64,000 bases of DNA from Zerene cesonia (lineage: Eukaryota; Arthropoda; Insecta; Lepidoptera; Pieridae): contig NC_052124.1 in NCBI RefSeq assembly GCF_012273895.1, forward strand, positions 2,170,001 through 2,234,000, given 5' to 3'. The position numbers and the translations under genes are program-made. A model generated the notes under the pieces. That model searched no databases, had not been told where the DNA came from, and worked only from the letters and a program-made list of their open reading frames with translations. This document shows, piece after piece, positions 12,261 to 23,288 of this stretch; within the stretch, counting starts at the first letter, position 1; the number at the start of each line of letters is the position of its first letter.

Positions 12261-13362
12261 CGTCCAGATTCAATTGTGATAAACTCTATGCAGTTAGTTG
12301 CTATTGATTTTATGAATAAGGTGTTTTAAGGAAATGCTCTCCTGTTATAAAAGTGTTTAAAACTAGTGAATTAGGCTGCAAATTGTGATATAAGAAATGA
12401 TATAAAATATATGAAACTTTCTCACAAACCTAATGTAGTTCAAACACTAGGTAAATAATTAATAGTTCACCAAAACGTCTTTTGCTACTTTCATATCATA
12501 ATAAAAATGCAACGGCTGAACCGTCTTCGCGAGGAGAATAATACACCCAGATTGTACCACCATCCAAATGATAAAAAACCAGTTCCAATAAAATGTGCCA
12601 TAAACGAAAAACACAGCAATTAATTACAAATACAATAGATCTAACACTAGATAAGAACAGGACAAGGGGACAGAGTCTATAATCATTTATCTCGAGTTTA
12701 ATAAAAGGAGGATTTATGGTGGCGTGGCGGAGCGACGCTAATGTCGCATGATTTAATCCCATTACATTGGGAAATGTGCCAGGCTATCTATCGGAAAGAT
12801 GCGGACGGTATTTTTAGAGGAAAATATTAGAGTACAAATGTGGAAGTGTTATGTACTGCAGGGTAACTGGATAGGGAACTCGGTGTTATGGCGAATGAAT
12901 TCTACTCGTTATGCTACCTCCTATAAACGTTAATGTTTGTTCATATGGATGGATGGATGTTATTTACACTTTCAAGCGAAAACAGCCTATCGCATCTGAA
13001 TGAAATGTGGTACAGAGATAGCTTTTTAGTGCATTTTTCTAGAACACATCCAACCAATCAAATAATAGTATTATTAATTTTTTCCTCAGATTTATTTTAA
13101 TATTTCCATAGTCTATTACTCGACGTCTCATTTTAATTTGAAATATATTTCATATTTGATTAAAATTTTCCGTTTGAGAACCGATATTGAAAATACGTTC
13201 TCATTAAAATAAAACACATTTCAACTGTGTATATCTCTGTCCTCAACAATTAACTCAATAATATATACGAATCAAACTCACAGATTAAAATATAATTACT
13301 GGTTACTAGATAAATTTGTATCACTTGTTGTAGAAAATAGAATCTAGTATAATATGGTTTTT
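12261..13362. other. AT-rich intergenic DNA
   Basis: An 88-codon minus-strand frame (12496-12762) shows no motif. No repeat is recognised. Confidence 0.45.
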
Positions 13363-13430
13363 TTACCCTCATAGGATGCCTATGTCCCAGCAGTGGGAAC
13401 ATAATATGATACTGATGATGATGATGATGT
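13363..13430 (+). repeat. Lepidopteran non-LTR 3' tail ending in (GAT)n
   Basis: CCTCATAGGATGCC followed by TATGTCCCAGCAGTGGGAAC and a GATGATGATG run is a common 3' end of a lepidopteran LINE or LINE-mobilised SINE. A second copy lies at 24,985 in the other orientation. Confidence 0.7.
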
Positions 13431-13460
13431 TGTGTTTCGTGTCACATTGTCTCCAAATTT

Positions 13461-13480
13461 TTTCTTTCTTTCTTTCTTTC
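13461..13480 (+). repeat. (TTTC)5 microsatellite
   Basis: Five perfect tandem TTTC units. Confidence 0.95.
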
Positions 13481-13964
13481 AATATCGTCATATAGCCAAA
13501 GAGCTAATAACCAAATATTTATACCAATTACATGACGCGTACACAATAAGGTTTCTGTATCGGGAAAACCGAAGTCCCTGATCGATCTAATATGTCACAC
13601 CCTTATGTGCTAATGGCATTGCCTTTGTCATTTGTCATTCGCTCCTCGTAGGAGATGCGGTTCTCAAACTTTTTTGTTTATCTATGAGAAAACATGTAAT
13701 TAAAAAAAAATCAGAAGTTATTTCAATATTTTTAAAGATGTTGCTTTCTGAGAAAGGAATGTAAATGTTTCTATTAATGCTAAACACCTTAAAATCCATC
13801 TATTTGATGGATATTTGATTAAGAGGTATTCATTTTGTATTTGTTATAAAATTTTCGAGTATGTGATTTTAAATGGTTATATTTGTATGTATTTTTGTTT
13901 GTTCATATTTCATAGATCTTGGTCAAACTTCAGTCACGAAAGATGTTTTGAAAGCAAATTATTG

Positions 13965-14165
13965 AAATTAATAGAACTATTTAGAAATTAAAGACTTTTT
14001 AACGGATTTTACAGCGTGGTCACGGGTAGACTCAAAGTAATGAGCTCGCTGTAAAGTATTCGAAACGTCTGGTTAATAATATAATGAATAAATCGTGTTT
14101 AAAACCCGTTTAAAAGTTTTTAATTTCTGAATGTATAATACTCGGGTAAAATCAAACACAAGAAT
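13965..14165 (+). repeat. Family H repeat, partly folded back
   Basis: AGTATTCGAAACGTCTGG and AAATCAAACACAAGAA identify the family, also seen at 29.7, 48.5 and 52.5 kb. Here both AAATTAAAGACTTTTTAACG (left) and its approximate reverse complement CGTTTAAAAGTTTTTAATTT (right) are present, so two pieces lie in opposite orientation. The class is unknown. Confidence 0.6.
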
Positions 14166-14519
14166 ATATTAATAGGATTATGTCAGAAATCTTAAAGTCA
14201 AGAAACACGCCCCTTAGTCAAACATAACAAAAATTATAGTACCATATCTAAAATTATCCAAGAAAAGCTTGTTTATTTATTTATTTATACTTTATTTGTG
14301 TGCAACAAACATTTACAAAAAAAAGACACAAACAAAAGAGACATTATACAAAATATACTTGTTATATGTTTGAGCATCCCCAACTTACGTCATGCATTGT
14401 CAAGTGGTCACCAAAAAAGATATTTGATTAGCGACCGTTGACACCGGCGTCGGTCAAAGCGCATTCTTACGTGCAGCTCGCGTCTACTGGATGGGACCAA
14501 GTATATACAGTAACAGCTT

Positions 14520-14687
14520 TCCGTCCGAAGCCTAGCCCTGCTATAGATCAGGTTCCCGTGGAGTGTCCGGGACAAAGGCCATCCCGTGTTCTTTCTCAGG
14601 TCTCAAGCTGTCTTGGTGACAAGTTTCATCCGAATCGGTTAAGTGGTTTAGGCGTGAAGTTAAGGCGAACAGACAGGGTTATTTTCG
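14520..14687 (-). mobile_element. Family F Helitron-like fragment
   Basis: GGTCTCAAGCTGTCTTGGTG and CATCCGAATCGGTTAAGTGG match the family F body seen at 47.5 kb. A CTAG occurs inside CGAAGCCTAGC, but the normal 3' hairpin is not intact. The 119-codon plus frame here (14438-14797) is an accident of the repeat, not a gene. Confidence 0.5.
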
Positions 14688-14737
14688 TAACTATAATATT
14701 AAGTAGGGATTATTTTATGATTGCTGTCGCAAACTCG

Positions 14738-14815
14738 AACACACTCATTTTTTTATTCATTTCGACTTCTTCTAAAAGAACTTTTGATTCGTCATAACAT
14801 ATTTTTATAATTTAC
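14738..14815 (-). repeat. Family I non-LTR-type fragment
   Basis: GACTTCTTCTAAAAGAACTT and TTTTGATTCGTC resemble the middle of the family I repeat at 16,571. It is truncated before the ACCGGTTCGG part. Confidence 0.5.
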
Positions 14816-14858
14816 CAAAAGTGTCACTTGCTTACTCAAATTTAACCAATAAAAATGA

Positions 14859-14900
14859 GGACAAACAAACGAACTCTTCAGCTTTACATCATTAGTTTAG
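14859..14900 (-). mobile_element. Family C Helitron-like 5' fragment
   Basis: ACAAACGAACTCTTCAGCTT then TACATCATTAGTTTAGA corresponds to the 5' end of family C (compare 49,170-49,211). Confidence 0.5.
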
Positions 14901-15147
14901 ATTTTTGACATTGCGAGACCAAACAATATATTAAAACACAAAATTATTATTATTTATTCAACCTCCTTCGTGTCACATCTAGTTACATAAATCCAGTGTA
15001 TTTTGACCCCTCTTACTGCACGGTGTCATGGGAAATAATTTTAAATAATCCAATAGTGACATTACCTATCACAGATATAACGTGATGATATGATACGTGC
15101 GTGGTATGATATGGCTTAAATTAATATAAGTTCGGTAATATAGGTAA

Positions 15148-15493
15148 CTAGCTGTTGCCCGCGGTTTTGCTCGCGTTATGTTCGGAGTAAAACCCCTTTC
15201 TCCCCCCCCCCCTTTTTTTTCTGTTTTGAGTTTGTTTGAACGCAGGATTTCAGGAGCTTCTGGTTCGATTTGAAAAATTCTTTCAGTGTTAGATAGCCCA
15301 TTTATTGAGGAAGGCTAAAGACTGTATATGTACCATGAGCGAAGACAGGGCGGACCGCTAGTTATACATATAAACTTTCCTCTTGAATCACTCTATCTTT
15401 AAAAAAAAACCCATCAAAATCTGTTGCGATATTTTAAAGATGTAACCATACAGACACAGACGGTAAAAAGCGAATTTTATACTATGTAGTGAT
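15148..15493 (-). mobile_element. Family B element interrupted by a family C element
   Basis: The 3' end of family B (CTAG then TTGCCCGCGGTTTTGC, here in reverse) starts at 15,148. Its 5' half, ending ATACTATGTAGTGAT, is at 15,364-15,493. The material between is a family C insertion in the opposite orientation. A (C)n(T)n run lies at 15,200-15,220. Confidence 0.7.
15224..15361 (+). mobile_element. Family C Helitron-like element nested in family B
   Basis: It contains GAGTTTGTTTGAACGC, TTGAAAAATTCTTTCAGTGT and ends GGGCGGACCGCTAG at 15,361. Its position inside family B gives the relative age: B inserted before C. Confidence 0.7.
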
Positions 15494-15629
15494 AATTGTT
15501 AATAACCACATTTGACCCTAAGTCCATTTGTTGAATCAATATGCGAAAAAAATTTGTGGGATCAATCAACGCTAGCGAAATAATTATCTGACTTCATACT
15601 GATGTGTTATGTGTGTGTGTGTGTCTGAA

Positions 15630-15693
15630 ATTCAAACTCAAACATCTAATTAATCTATTAGACTTCATGAAGAAGCGCTTTTGAAATTAATTT
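15630..15693 (-). repeat. Family I fragment
   Basis: ATTCAAACTCAAACATCTAA and AAGAAGCGCTTTTGAA match the start of the family I copy at 16,571. Confidence 0.55.
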
Positions 15694-15786
15694 AGTGTAA
15701 GTTAGGATCGTTTAGTGTTTATCACTTGTTTAGTTTGAGGTAACTTACAAACTTGCTTTCTTATTTACTTAAGGAATATTTATTTA

Positions 15787-15877
15787 CTAGCTGCGCCTCG
15801 CGGTTTCCCCCGCGTAAGTCCGAATCCCGTGGAATATCGGGATAAAAAGTTGCCTATATGTTATTCCAGTAGTCCAG
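15787..15877 (-). mobile_element. Helitron-like family A, copy 5, 3' part only
   Basis: The CTAG end and hairpin region are intact, but the copy breaks off at CCAGTAGTCCAGC. There it joins directly to a family K tail. Confidence 0.8.
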
Positions 15878-16009
15878 CGATCACCACCGCCCATGGGCAT
15901 TCGCAGAGCTATTAAAGGGATTAACCCTTCCATCGAAAAGGATTGACGAATGAAAAGAATGACTGGACTAGAAGGAAAAGGAACGAAACACAGTAGCATG
16001 CTACTACTA
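15878..16009 (-). repeat. Family K non-LTR fragment
   Basis: GATCACCACCGCCCATGGGC is the reverse complement of the family K core. Further on, ACACAGTAGCATGCTACTAC matches the copy at 53,205. The fragment abuts the truncated family A copy without spacer. Confidence 0.65.
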
Positions 16010-16039
16010 CGTTATGTATTATTCTATAATATACATATA

Positions 16040-16181
16040 CTTATAATATGAAGCTAAATAGTTTGTTTGATCACGCTGATCTAAGAAACTACTACAAACT
16101 CTTCAACGTTCGATATGCAGGCGATCCCTGAGTACTATAGAAGATACATATACCACTAGCGAATCCGAGCTGGACCGCTAG
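16040..16181 (+). mobile_element. Degenerate family C Helitron-like element
   Basis: AAGCTAAATAGTTTGTTTGA near the 5' end and GAGCTGGACCGCTAG at the 3' end (16,167-16,181) fit family C. The middle is diverged. Confidence 0.5.
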
Positions 16182-16570
16182 TGTGACGTCACATAATATG
16201 TAATAGTTATATTCTCGACGCCGGGCCAGCGACTACCCATCATAGCTATCAACTAATGGCTTCGTATCAATTGGTAGGACCATTAGCCCATACAAACATT
16301 AACGATTCCCACGGCGAAGTATCATATTTGATTAATATTCGCTATTTACATAATGTTTTTTGTTCCTGTGTCTAATTGTCACAGTAGTTTCGTATGATAG
16401 AGAAAGACAAATGAATGGGTGTTGATTATTGTAAAATTCATTGGCAACAGTGTTAAATGAAGCTTACTGATATATTTTGGTATGAAAGTTATGGAGGGAT
16501 ACAGTTTCTAAGGGGTACATGTAGGGAGTAATCGAAGTACTGAACCGATCGTAAATTTAGTAGCACAAAG

Positions 16571-16719
16571 CTATTCAAACTCAAACTCAGACATTTATTT
16601 ATTCAATCAGACTTCTTATAAAAGCTCTTTTGAATCGCCACCATCGAAACTATGTAATAGTTTTAACATTTACCACCGGTTCGGAAAGCAGTTTCCACAG
16701 AAAAGAGCCGACAAGAAAT
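16571..16719 (-). repeat. Family I repeat, probable non-LTR 3' region
   Basis: ATTCAAACTCAAACTCAGAC, TACCACCGGTTCGGAAAGCA and GAGCCGACAAGAAA form a series that is widespread in moth and butterfly genomes. In the sense orientation it reads TTTCTTG-TCGGCTCTT. The class assignment is from general knowledge, not from a domain seen here. Confidence 0.65.
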
Positions 16720-16969
16720 GATGCCAAATAACTGTCCTGTGGGTCTTAAGTGACATCACACCGTGGATTGAGAAGATGGATGGAGAAGGTACCGATAGCA
16801 ATATCGTTGTCCCTTAAACTATGAGTACCAACATAGCATTTATAATCATCGATCATTATACATAAGGTACTGCCAACATAAAAATCAATGTACAAACTTC
16901 AAACACATAAAAACAACCGCCGACAATGATGACGTATGAACGATGTACCGATATCAATTTCATTAGGCG

Positions 16970-17150
16970 TAAATTACTACGTCAATTAGCAATAATACCG
17001 GGGCGGTTTTGACGTGTGCCCGGGCGCGGTCACAGATAGGTGATTAGTGGACTCGATTAGACGCTAATCGACGCTGTTTTGAATGTCGCTTTAGCAGAAA
17101 CAGTTGGGACGGATAGGTGCTTATTTCTTCCGTAGCGGAGTTATTTAGTA
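16970..17150. other. Unique GC-richer block
   Basis: This is a compact stretch with several CpG and GATTAG motifs and no recognised repeat. Confidence 0.25.
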
Positions 17151-17719
17151 CAGATATTTTAAATGCAGAATTTTAATCTAAGAAAGTTGTGTGGCATAAG
17201 TCTGGCGGTTGGGTTGGACGTGAATGACTCTTATGTGGAAATTAGAACTGTTTGTTATTAAGTATACTTATGTATGCTTATGTATCTTAGACATAACTCG
17301 TAAGATTACACAATACGCATAATCGTTACACATAATAGCACAACGAATGGTAAGATTAGTAGAAATAGAGTTAGGACTTGACAACAGGACATTGTTTTCC
17401 ATTATCTTTTTTACTCATCTTCTAGCCTTGACTGAGCTATCTTTTGGAGATAATTATCATTTAATTATCAACGGTTATTAACTTAGGAATTTTTTGATGT
17501 TTTCCTTACGCTCATAAGTTTGATTTTTTCAAAAGGAATCTCCAAAAGTAGGAACGACACCCTGAAAATATAATGCAATCATTTTTCTATATATAATAAC
17601 TTGTTTATATAAATTTATTAAATATAGCTCTTAAGATACAGAGTTTTTAAAGTTTAAGAGGCAATGTACATAGTTATGTAAGGTATAATGTTTTGGCAAA
17701 ATAAAGATTTTATTTATAA

Positions 17720-17917
17720 CTAGCTTTTTCCCGCGGCTTCGCACGCGTTATATTCGGGGTAGTTTAACAGATGTTATTATACATATAAACCTACCTCTTT
17801 TATCACTCTATCTATTAAAAAAGACCCCCATCAAAATCCGTTGTGTTGTTTTAAAGATTTAAGCTTATACAGGGACATAGGGACAGAAAAAGCTACTTTG
17901 TTTTATACTATGTAGTG
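17720..17917 (-). mobile_element. Family B Helitron-like element
   Basis: It runs from CTAG at 17,720, with TTCCCGCGGCTTCGCACGCG next to it, to TTTTATACTATGTAGTG. It is nearly full length (about 198 bp) and non-coding. Confidence 0.75.
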
Positions 17918-17931
17918 TATATAAGTTATAA

Positions 17932-17974
17932 GATATAAGTTTAAATAATAATAATTATTATTTAAACTTATATC
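17932..17974. repeat. Perfect inverted repeat, 21 bp arms
   Basis: GATATAAGTTTAAATAATAA begins the left arm. The right arm is its exact reverse complement, with a single central base. It lies 14 bases beyond the end of the family B element, is entirely AT-rich, and could extrude as a cruciform. Confidence 0.9.
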
Positions 17975-18233
17975 AAGTGTAATCAAAATCTGGTACCGAC
18001 TGGTGCGTCTTGAATTAGAAAAATAACTTGCTGCTTCGTGCATTGTGACGTCATTATACGCACCCGTCGCGAATGAAGATACATAAATAGAATATATTCA
18101 TTAAAATTCTAAATACCACCGATTTTAAGGGCGGGGGCGGCGTTTTAATGTTTTTGCGATGTTAAGTGCAAAATTCTCAAGATAACATTTACAACAGATA
18201 GAGATAGATATAAATAACAGGTATTTTTATGAC

Positions 18234-18296
18234 TAAGCGGGCAACTGAGCTGATAGTTCGCCTGATAGTAAGCAATTACCATCGAGAAGAAGCTAA
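18234..18296 (-). repeat. Diverged family K fragment
   Basis: GCGGGCAACTGAGCTGATAG then TTCGCCTGATAGTAAGCAAT is a diverged reverse copy of the family K tail. Confidence 0.55.
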
Positions 18297-19093
18297 GCAA
18301 TTTCAAGTGCAGTGGCAAAATTAGACAATCTCTTAAAATCTGTAAGTCAAAGTCATTGTAAATTTAAAGTTTAAGTAAAATATTTTAACGTAGGTACATA
18401 CAAACAAATTTAAACATTGTAGAGTTACTAACGTTATGTACTTAGTACCAACTATGCGGGCAAAACAGCGGGTGTTTTGCCCGCGAATAAAAAAAAAACT
18501 GCGATCGAAAACATTCTTAAACGAGTTTGACGTTTGACTCAACTATCTACCCTCCATATTTCATCCGCAAAACCGTACTAACAGTACTATTGCGGATAGT
18601 AATCCGGTTAGTATATCCAATATTCAAACTAAAATTTCATAACTCCAGTCCATTCAACGCAAAAGTCTACCGTCGCATCCCCGTGACCGCATCAATACGC
18701 ACACAATCACCCCTTCCCGAAACAGAGACAAAGTGTTGGTATACATTAGCGGGGGGGGGATCCTTTTATTGCCCCCACGCGCCTTAAAATATTGTCTGAT
18801 TCATTAGAGAATATTTCGCATTTAAGTTTCGTGTGTGCTCTTAGCTTTAGCTGTTGGTGATTTGCCGTGTGGGGGGGAGCCTCTAACGACACTGTTGTTA
18901 CAATTTTCCAAAAGGATACCGTTACGCGTAATAAGACTCTAAGAATCCGTTATGCCCTTAATTATGGGGGTGCGGGTGTAATGACATGTATGTAAATACA
19001 CGTGGTAACTGCTTAAGGTGGCGCAGGCTGTTGGTGCATGCGCGACTGGGTTTACATATTTTTGTAATGAAATTCGATATTTGAATTTGGTTT

Positions 19094-19124
<31 letters not shown>
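19094..19124 (+). repeat. (TG)n microsatellite
   Basis: About 12 TG units with one TATG interruption. Confidence 0.9.
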
Positions 19125-19399
19125 ATGAGTATTGTGAACATGTGTAGTTTATCGTTTATGTGGTGATTGATAATATGTAATTGGGATTCCTTTTTTCGTT
19201 CTAAGCAAGTAAATGCCGAATATTCATTATTAACTATTTTTTTTTCGACGTATACAGACAGAAATGGCTATTGATCAAAGTATATATCTTTGATTTTTCA
19301 ACTTTGTCTCCATTATTTAAATATAGCACAGTGATTTAAATAAACACTCGAACAGTTCTTGCTTAAACACCAAACACAATACACACAAAGCGATTATAT

Positions 19400-19690
19400 A
19401 TTTGTATTACTATCGTATCAATTATACCGATAAAATAGTCGTCGCATACACAAAAAAGTCGCAGCGCAGTCGCCGCCGCGCGGCTGGCCTTAATGGTTAT
19501 TTTCTTTGATTAAAGAAATTTTATTGCCGAATATAATTCACGATTAGACGCTGAAGGGTTCGGGGTGCGAGATAAAACTGCGCAATGACGGGTGCGTGAT
19601 TCGGCATCGTAATTGTTATTGCGGAGTGCGTTAAAAATTAATTCGTGAACGCGTATTAGGGAAACGAATGGAAATTCTACGTTTCGTTAC
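19400..19690. other. Unique GC-richer block, candidate non-coding element
   Basis: CGCAGTCGCCGCCGCGCGGC at about 19,467 is the most GC-rich point. It is followed by homeodomain-type TTAAT and GATTA motifs. There is no exon signature. Confidence 0.3.
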
Positions 19691-19926
19691 GAGCAATACA
19701 TAAAAAATGCATATAGTACATAACATTTATGTACCTACTAACTAATTTTTTAGTTTATCTGTCTCTAGTATTACTAATTGTTGTTACAAAAAACTCAAAT
19801 ACACTTTAATGATGGAGTCCACTAAATTGTTTTTGTACAGAGTAGGAATACGTAAGGAAATTGTACAATTCTGGCTATCCTAATCAGTATACTAAGCTAA
19901 ATTAATAATTATTATATTGTCAACTA

Positions 19927-20171
19927 TCCTACTAATATAACACACGCGAAATATTGTAAGTATGGATGTATGTATGTAGGTATGTATGTAGGTAAGTATG
20001 TATGTATGTATGTATGTATGAATATTTGTTACTCTTTCACACAAAAACTACCGAAACGATTGAAATGAAGTTTGTTACGTAGATAGCTGGACAATTGGAG
20101 TAATACATGGGCCACTTTTTATCCCGTATATGCCTTAGACTTACGCGGTTGAAACCGCGGGGCGCATCTAG
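19927..20171 (+). mobile_element. Helitron-like family A, copy 6, with internal microsatellite
   Basis: Runs from TCCTACTAATATAACACACG to CTAG. It is about 40-50 bases longer than its relatives because a (TATG)n/(TAGG)n run at about 19,963-20,023 has expanded at the place where other copies have a short TG run. Confidence 0.85.
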
Positions 20172-21870
20172 TACTTGATAAAAGTACAAAGTTTGAATTA
20201 AATCCGACAGTTTAAAATGAATCGAAATCGACAGCAAAGGAGTTCGTTACATAACATGCAAACAAACAAGTGAAGCTAATAAAATCGTGTTATCAATCGA
20301 AACGACTCGACGTATTTCTACTCAAAATAACGACCATATTCATATACGTACATTAAAAAAAGTACGACCGTAGCGATATTCAAAATATCAAGAGAGCGTA
20401 AATATACTATTTCAAAACAAATTATATAATAACCATTAATTTGAAGCAAACTCGAGTCTATCATTAAAATTATTCATATTATGTACGTTACAATGTTTTG
20501 GCTCTTTTCAAAACCCACCTCATTAGTTGGAATAACAGTGGGAAAAAAAATCACGTTATATTTCAGATTTCATCAGTTTTTTATAACTCGCCGACAGAAC
20601 GAGGTTATAAGTTTATCACGTGTGTGTGTGTTCGTATATGCTTATGTACTAAACAGGTTTGTGGTGGTGGATGGATAATCTTACTTGTATGTTATTACGC
20701 ACTTCTTAAATTGAGCTGATCTTTGGATAATTTAGGGGAAAATTGGAGTAATTATTTCGTAAGTATCAACTTTAATAAGAGACTCTAAATAGTGTCAGAA
20801 TCACAAGTAATTCTATACCTGAATCTTATACACAAATGGCGTAGAAAAAAAGCTAATTAAATGTTTTCACAATATTACAACAGGTGTAGGCTTCAATATC
20901 TCATTCTTATGGTCATAACGAAGTCCACGGAACTAACCAAATCGTCTAAAGTAATGCCTTTACTCGATTTATTTATCGTCTATCTAGACTTAAGATATTA
21001 CCCGTTACACTATTCAATAAGGAAGTAGTCACAAATATAACAATTTACAATACATACATTTCAAGCAAGATTCAAGAAGATAGACTATTCCGAAGACATT
21101 TCAATTTCCATACGCGAGTAATATTCATTTGACGCAATGGCCTTATCTCGGGAGAGCATTTTGTGGTACTCCTTACGAGGCTGAGTTTCTGCTAATCAAA
21201 TAATATACGTGTGTATGTATGGGATGGATTTGGTGTAATTTTAACATATGGACTGGGTGTAATCGCGCAAGGGAGAGGAAGACGGGCTTCTAAGAGTCTA
21301 CTAGCGGATGTTTTATCTGTATGGGTCGAACTTAAAGCATTTTATTAGCATTAGACTGATGTCTCTGTGACAATTTGTGACCAATGAATGACCAATCAGA
21401 TCGTTATAAGAGTAAGAGAGTTACACATTTGTAGCCATACATCCTGACCAAATTCCAAAAGTTTAATAACTGGATTTTTGGCAGGCTTTTTGCTTATATT
21501 GAAAACATTTTCTTTGATTGTTATCAATTACTAGAGAATCTCTGGTATCTCTTTAATCTAAATCGAGGTATTATGAATGAATATAAAAGTCACATTATAC
21601 GTACGACAAAAATTGTACGTGTTCAAGATTTTTCTTCTAGCTCCAACCTCACCTATATTCGAAAAGGCGAATGTTACTAGTACTCTCAAAGATTCAAAGC
21701 TGAGGTCACAATGAAATGTACCAATTAAAAACTTTTTAAATGCGACTTTTAAAAAATGTAATCAAAGATACCAATTACGCCGCGCGCTTCAAGTGGTGGG
21801 CTACGGTACACGTTCCAATAGGCGCCACAGGGCAGGAAAATCAGAGGGAAAACTAAATTATGATCTTACA
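20172..21870. other. AT-rich intergenic DNA
   Basis: Overlapping short frames at 20,481-20,719 show no motif. No exon or known repeat is recognised. Confidence 0.45.
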
Positions 21871-21873
21871 TAT

Positions 21874-22209
21874 TTTGACAACGTCTTAAATTAGGTTGTG
21901 GCTCGGAGGCACTCATGAAAAAGTGTAACGCCCAGTAACGTTACGATGAGTCACCGAACTATGATCGGTCCGCCGCGCGCGCAGCACTAGAGAATTAGGC
22001 GCGTGCTTGTGTCTCTGTCTCTGTCTTTTTAGTAAACAAAATATATTTTCTATAGTTAAAATTTTTGCAATTCTTATTTTCATGCAATTCTTTGTTCCTA
22101 TTGTGCAATTTAATAATATTCATATCAATAAATATTCTACCGAGAAAAAGACGTTGTCACGTAAAATCTTCGCCATTAAAACCGACTTTACAGGCAACCA
22201 TTTTTTTTT
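21874..22209 (-). mobile_element. Unclassified family J element, copy 2
   Basis: It is complete, about 336 bp. Near one end it carries GACAACGTCTTAAATTAGG, near the other GACGTTGTCACGTAAAATC, and inside GTAACGTTACGATGAGTCAC and a GC-rich CCGCCGCGCGCGCAGC. A 65-codon frame on the plus strand beginning MCLCLCLFSKQNIF is shared with copy 3. It ends at a T-run next to CAGGCAACC. There is no transposase and no obvious terminal inverted repeat at the extreme ends. Confidence 0.8.
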
Positions 22210-22446
22210 TACTAGACAAACATTGCCAGGTCACAATGCACAGACAGGGGAAGGAAATGGTGGTATTTTTAAAGAATTAAGGCAATGTTTATTAACAAGT
22301 TAACTTGTTAGAACGTAGAACCGCTTCTGTCTGTCATTTCAAGCTTTTTCAAAATACTTCTATGGTTGTAATTGTTCTATTTTCTTTGTTATTTAATAAC
22401 GAAAAGAAAAGGCTGCAATGGGGTTAAATTAAACTAAATCGCTACA

Positions 22447-22622
22447 GAGTATTAATAAAGTCGCTTTCCGCCGTCTATGTGTATGTGTGTGCTTAAATCT
22501 TTAAAATTACGCAACATGCTTCAATGGAGTTTTTTTTAATAAATTGAGTAATTCAAGAGGAATGTCTTTACCAATTAAACTTCTCCGAATGTAATGCGTG
22601 CGAAGCCGCGGGCAAAATCTGG
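22447..22622 (+). mobile_element. Family B element with degenerate 3' end
   Basis: AAAGTCGCTTTCCGCC, TTAAATCTTTAAAATTACGC and GTGCGAAGCCGCGGGCAAAA are family B landmarks. The terminal CTAG has become CTGG. Confidence 0.65.
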
Positions 22623-22670
22623 TAAAATAGAAATACATAATGTTACAAAAAATTGACTTACCTGCTCTGT

Positions 22671-22849
22671 NNNNNNNNNNNNNNNNNNNNNNNNNNNNNN
22701 NNNNNNNNNNNNNNNNNNNNNNNNNNNNNNNNNNNNNNNNNNNNNNNNNNNNNNNNNNNNNNNNNNNNNNNNNNNNNNNNNNNNNNNNNNNNNNNNNNNN
22801 NNNNNNNNNNNNNNNNNNNNNNNNNNNNNNNNNNNNNNNNNNNNNNNNN
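22671..22849. other. Assembly gap of 179 N
   Basis: Unlike the other gaps this run has a non-round length, so it may be an estimated size. The flanks share no sequence. Confidence 0.99.
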
Positions 22850-23014
22850 TCGGTGAACTGTCATTTGTGCACGCTGATAGTAAATAATAAAAAGGTACAT
22901 AGGAATCAGTATTTTTAAGCATTAAGGCTATTATTAGATGTATCGATGGAGTTGACCTTTTCATGTTGTTGTCTTAGTGAACTATCTGTTTGCCTGTGGT
23001 ACATATATAGCCTA

Positions 23015-23250
23015 CTAGCTGCGCCCCGCGGTTTCACCCGCGTAAGTCCGTATCCCGTAGGGATAAAAAGTGCCTATATGTTATTCCAGTAGTCCAGCTG
23101 GACTACTGGAATAACATATAGGCAAATTTAGTACGTAGATAGCTATCTACGTACTAAATTTCATTGCAATTAGTTCGCTAGTTTTTGCGTGAAAGAGCAA
23201 CAAACACACACGCATCCTTACAAACTTTCACATTTATAATATTAGCAGGA
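23015..23250 (-). mobile_element. Helitron-like family A, copy 7, carrying two perfect palindromes
   Basis: The ends are normal (CTAG at 23,015; GGA at 23,248-23,250). The centre holds a 54 bp perfect palindrome (23,071-23,124) followed at once by a 38 bp perfect palindrome (23,124-23,161). Compared with other copies, each of two adjacent segments has been followed or preceded by its own inverted copy. Confidence 0.9.
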
Positions 23251-23288
23251 TTACAATTCGATGAAAAGTATACATTTATTTCATTCTA

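Noticed and set aside
14438..14797. 119-codon plus-strand frame as a gene
   Set aside because: It overlaps family F and family I repeat fragments.
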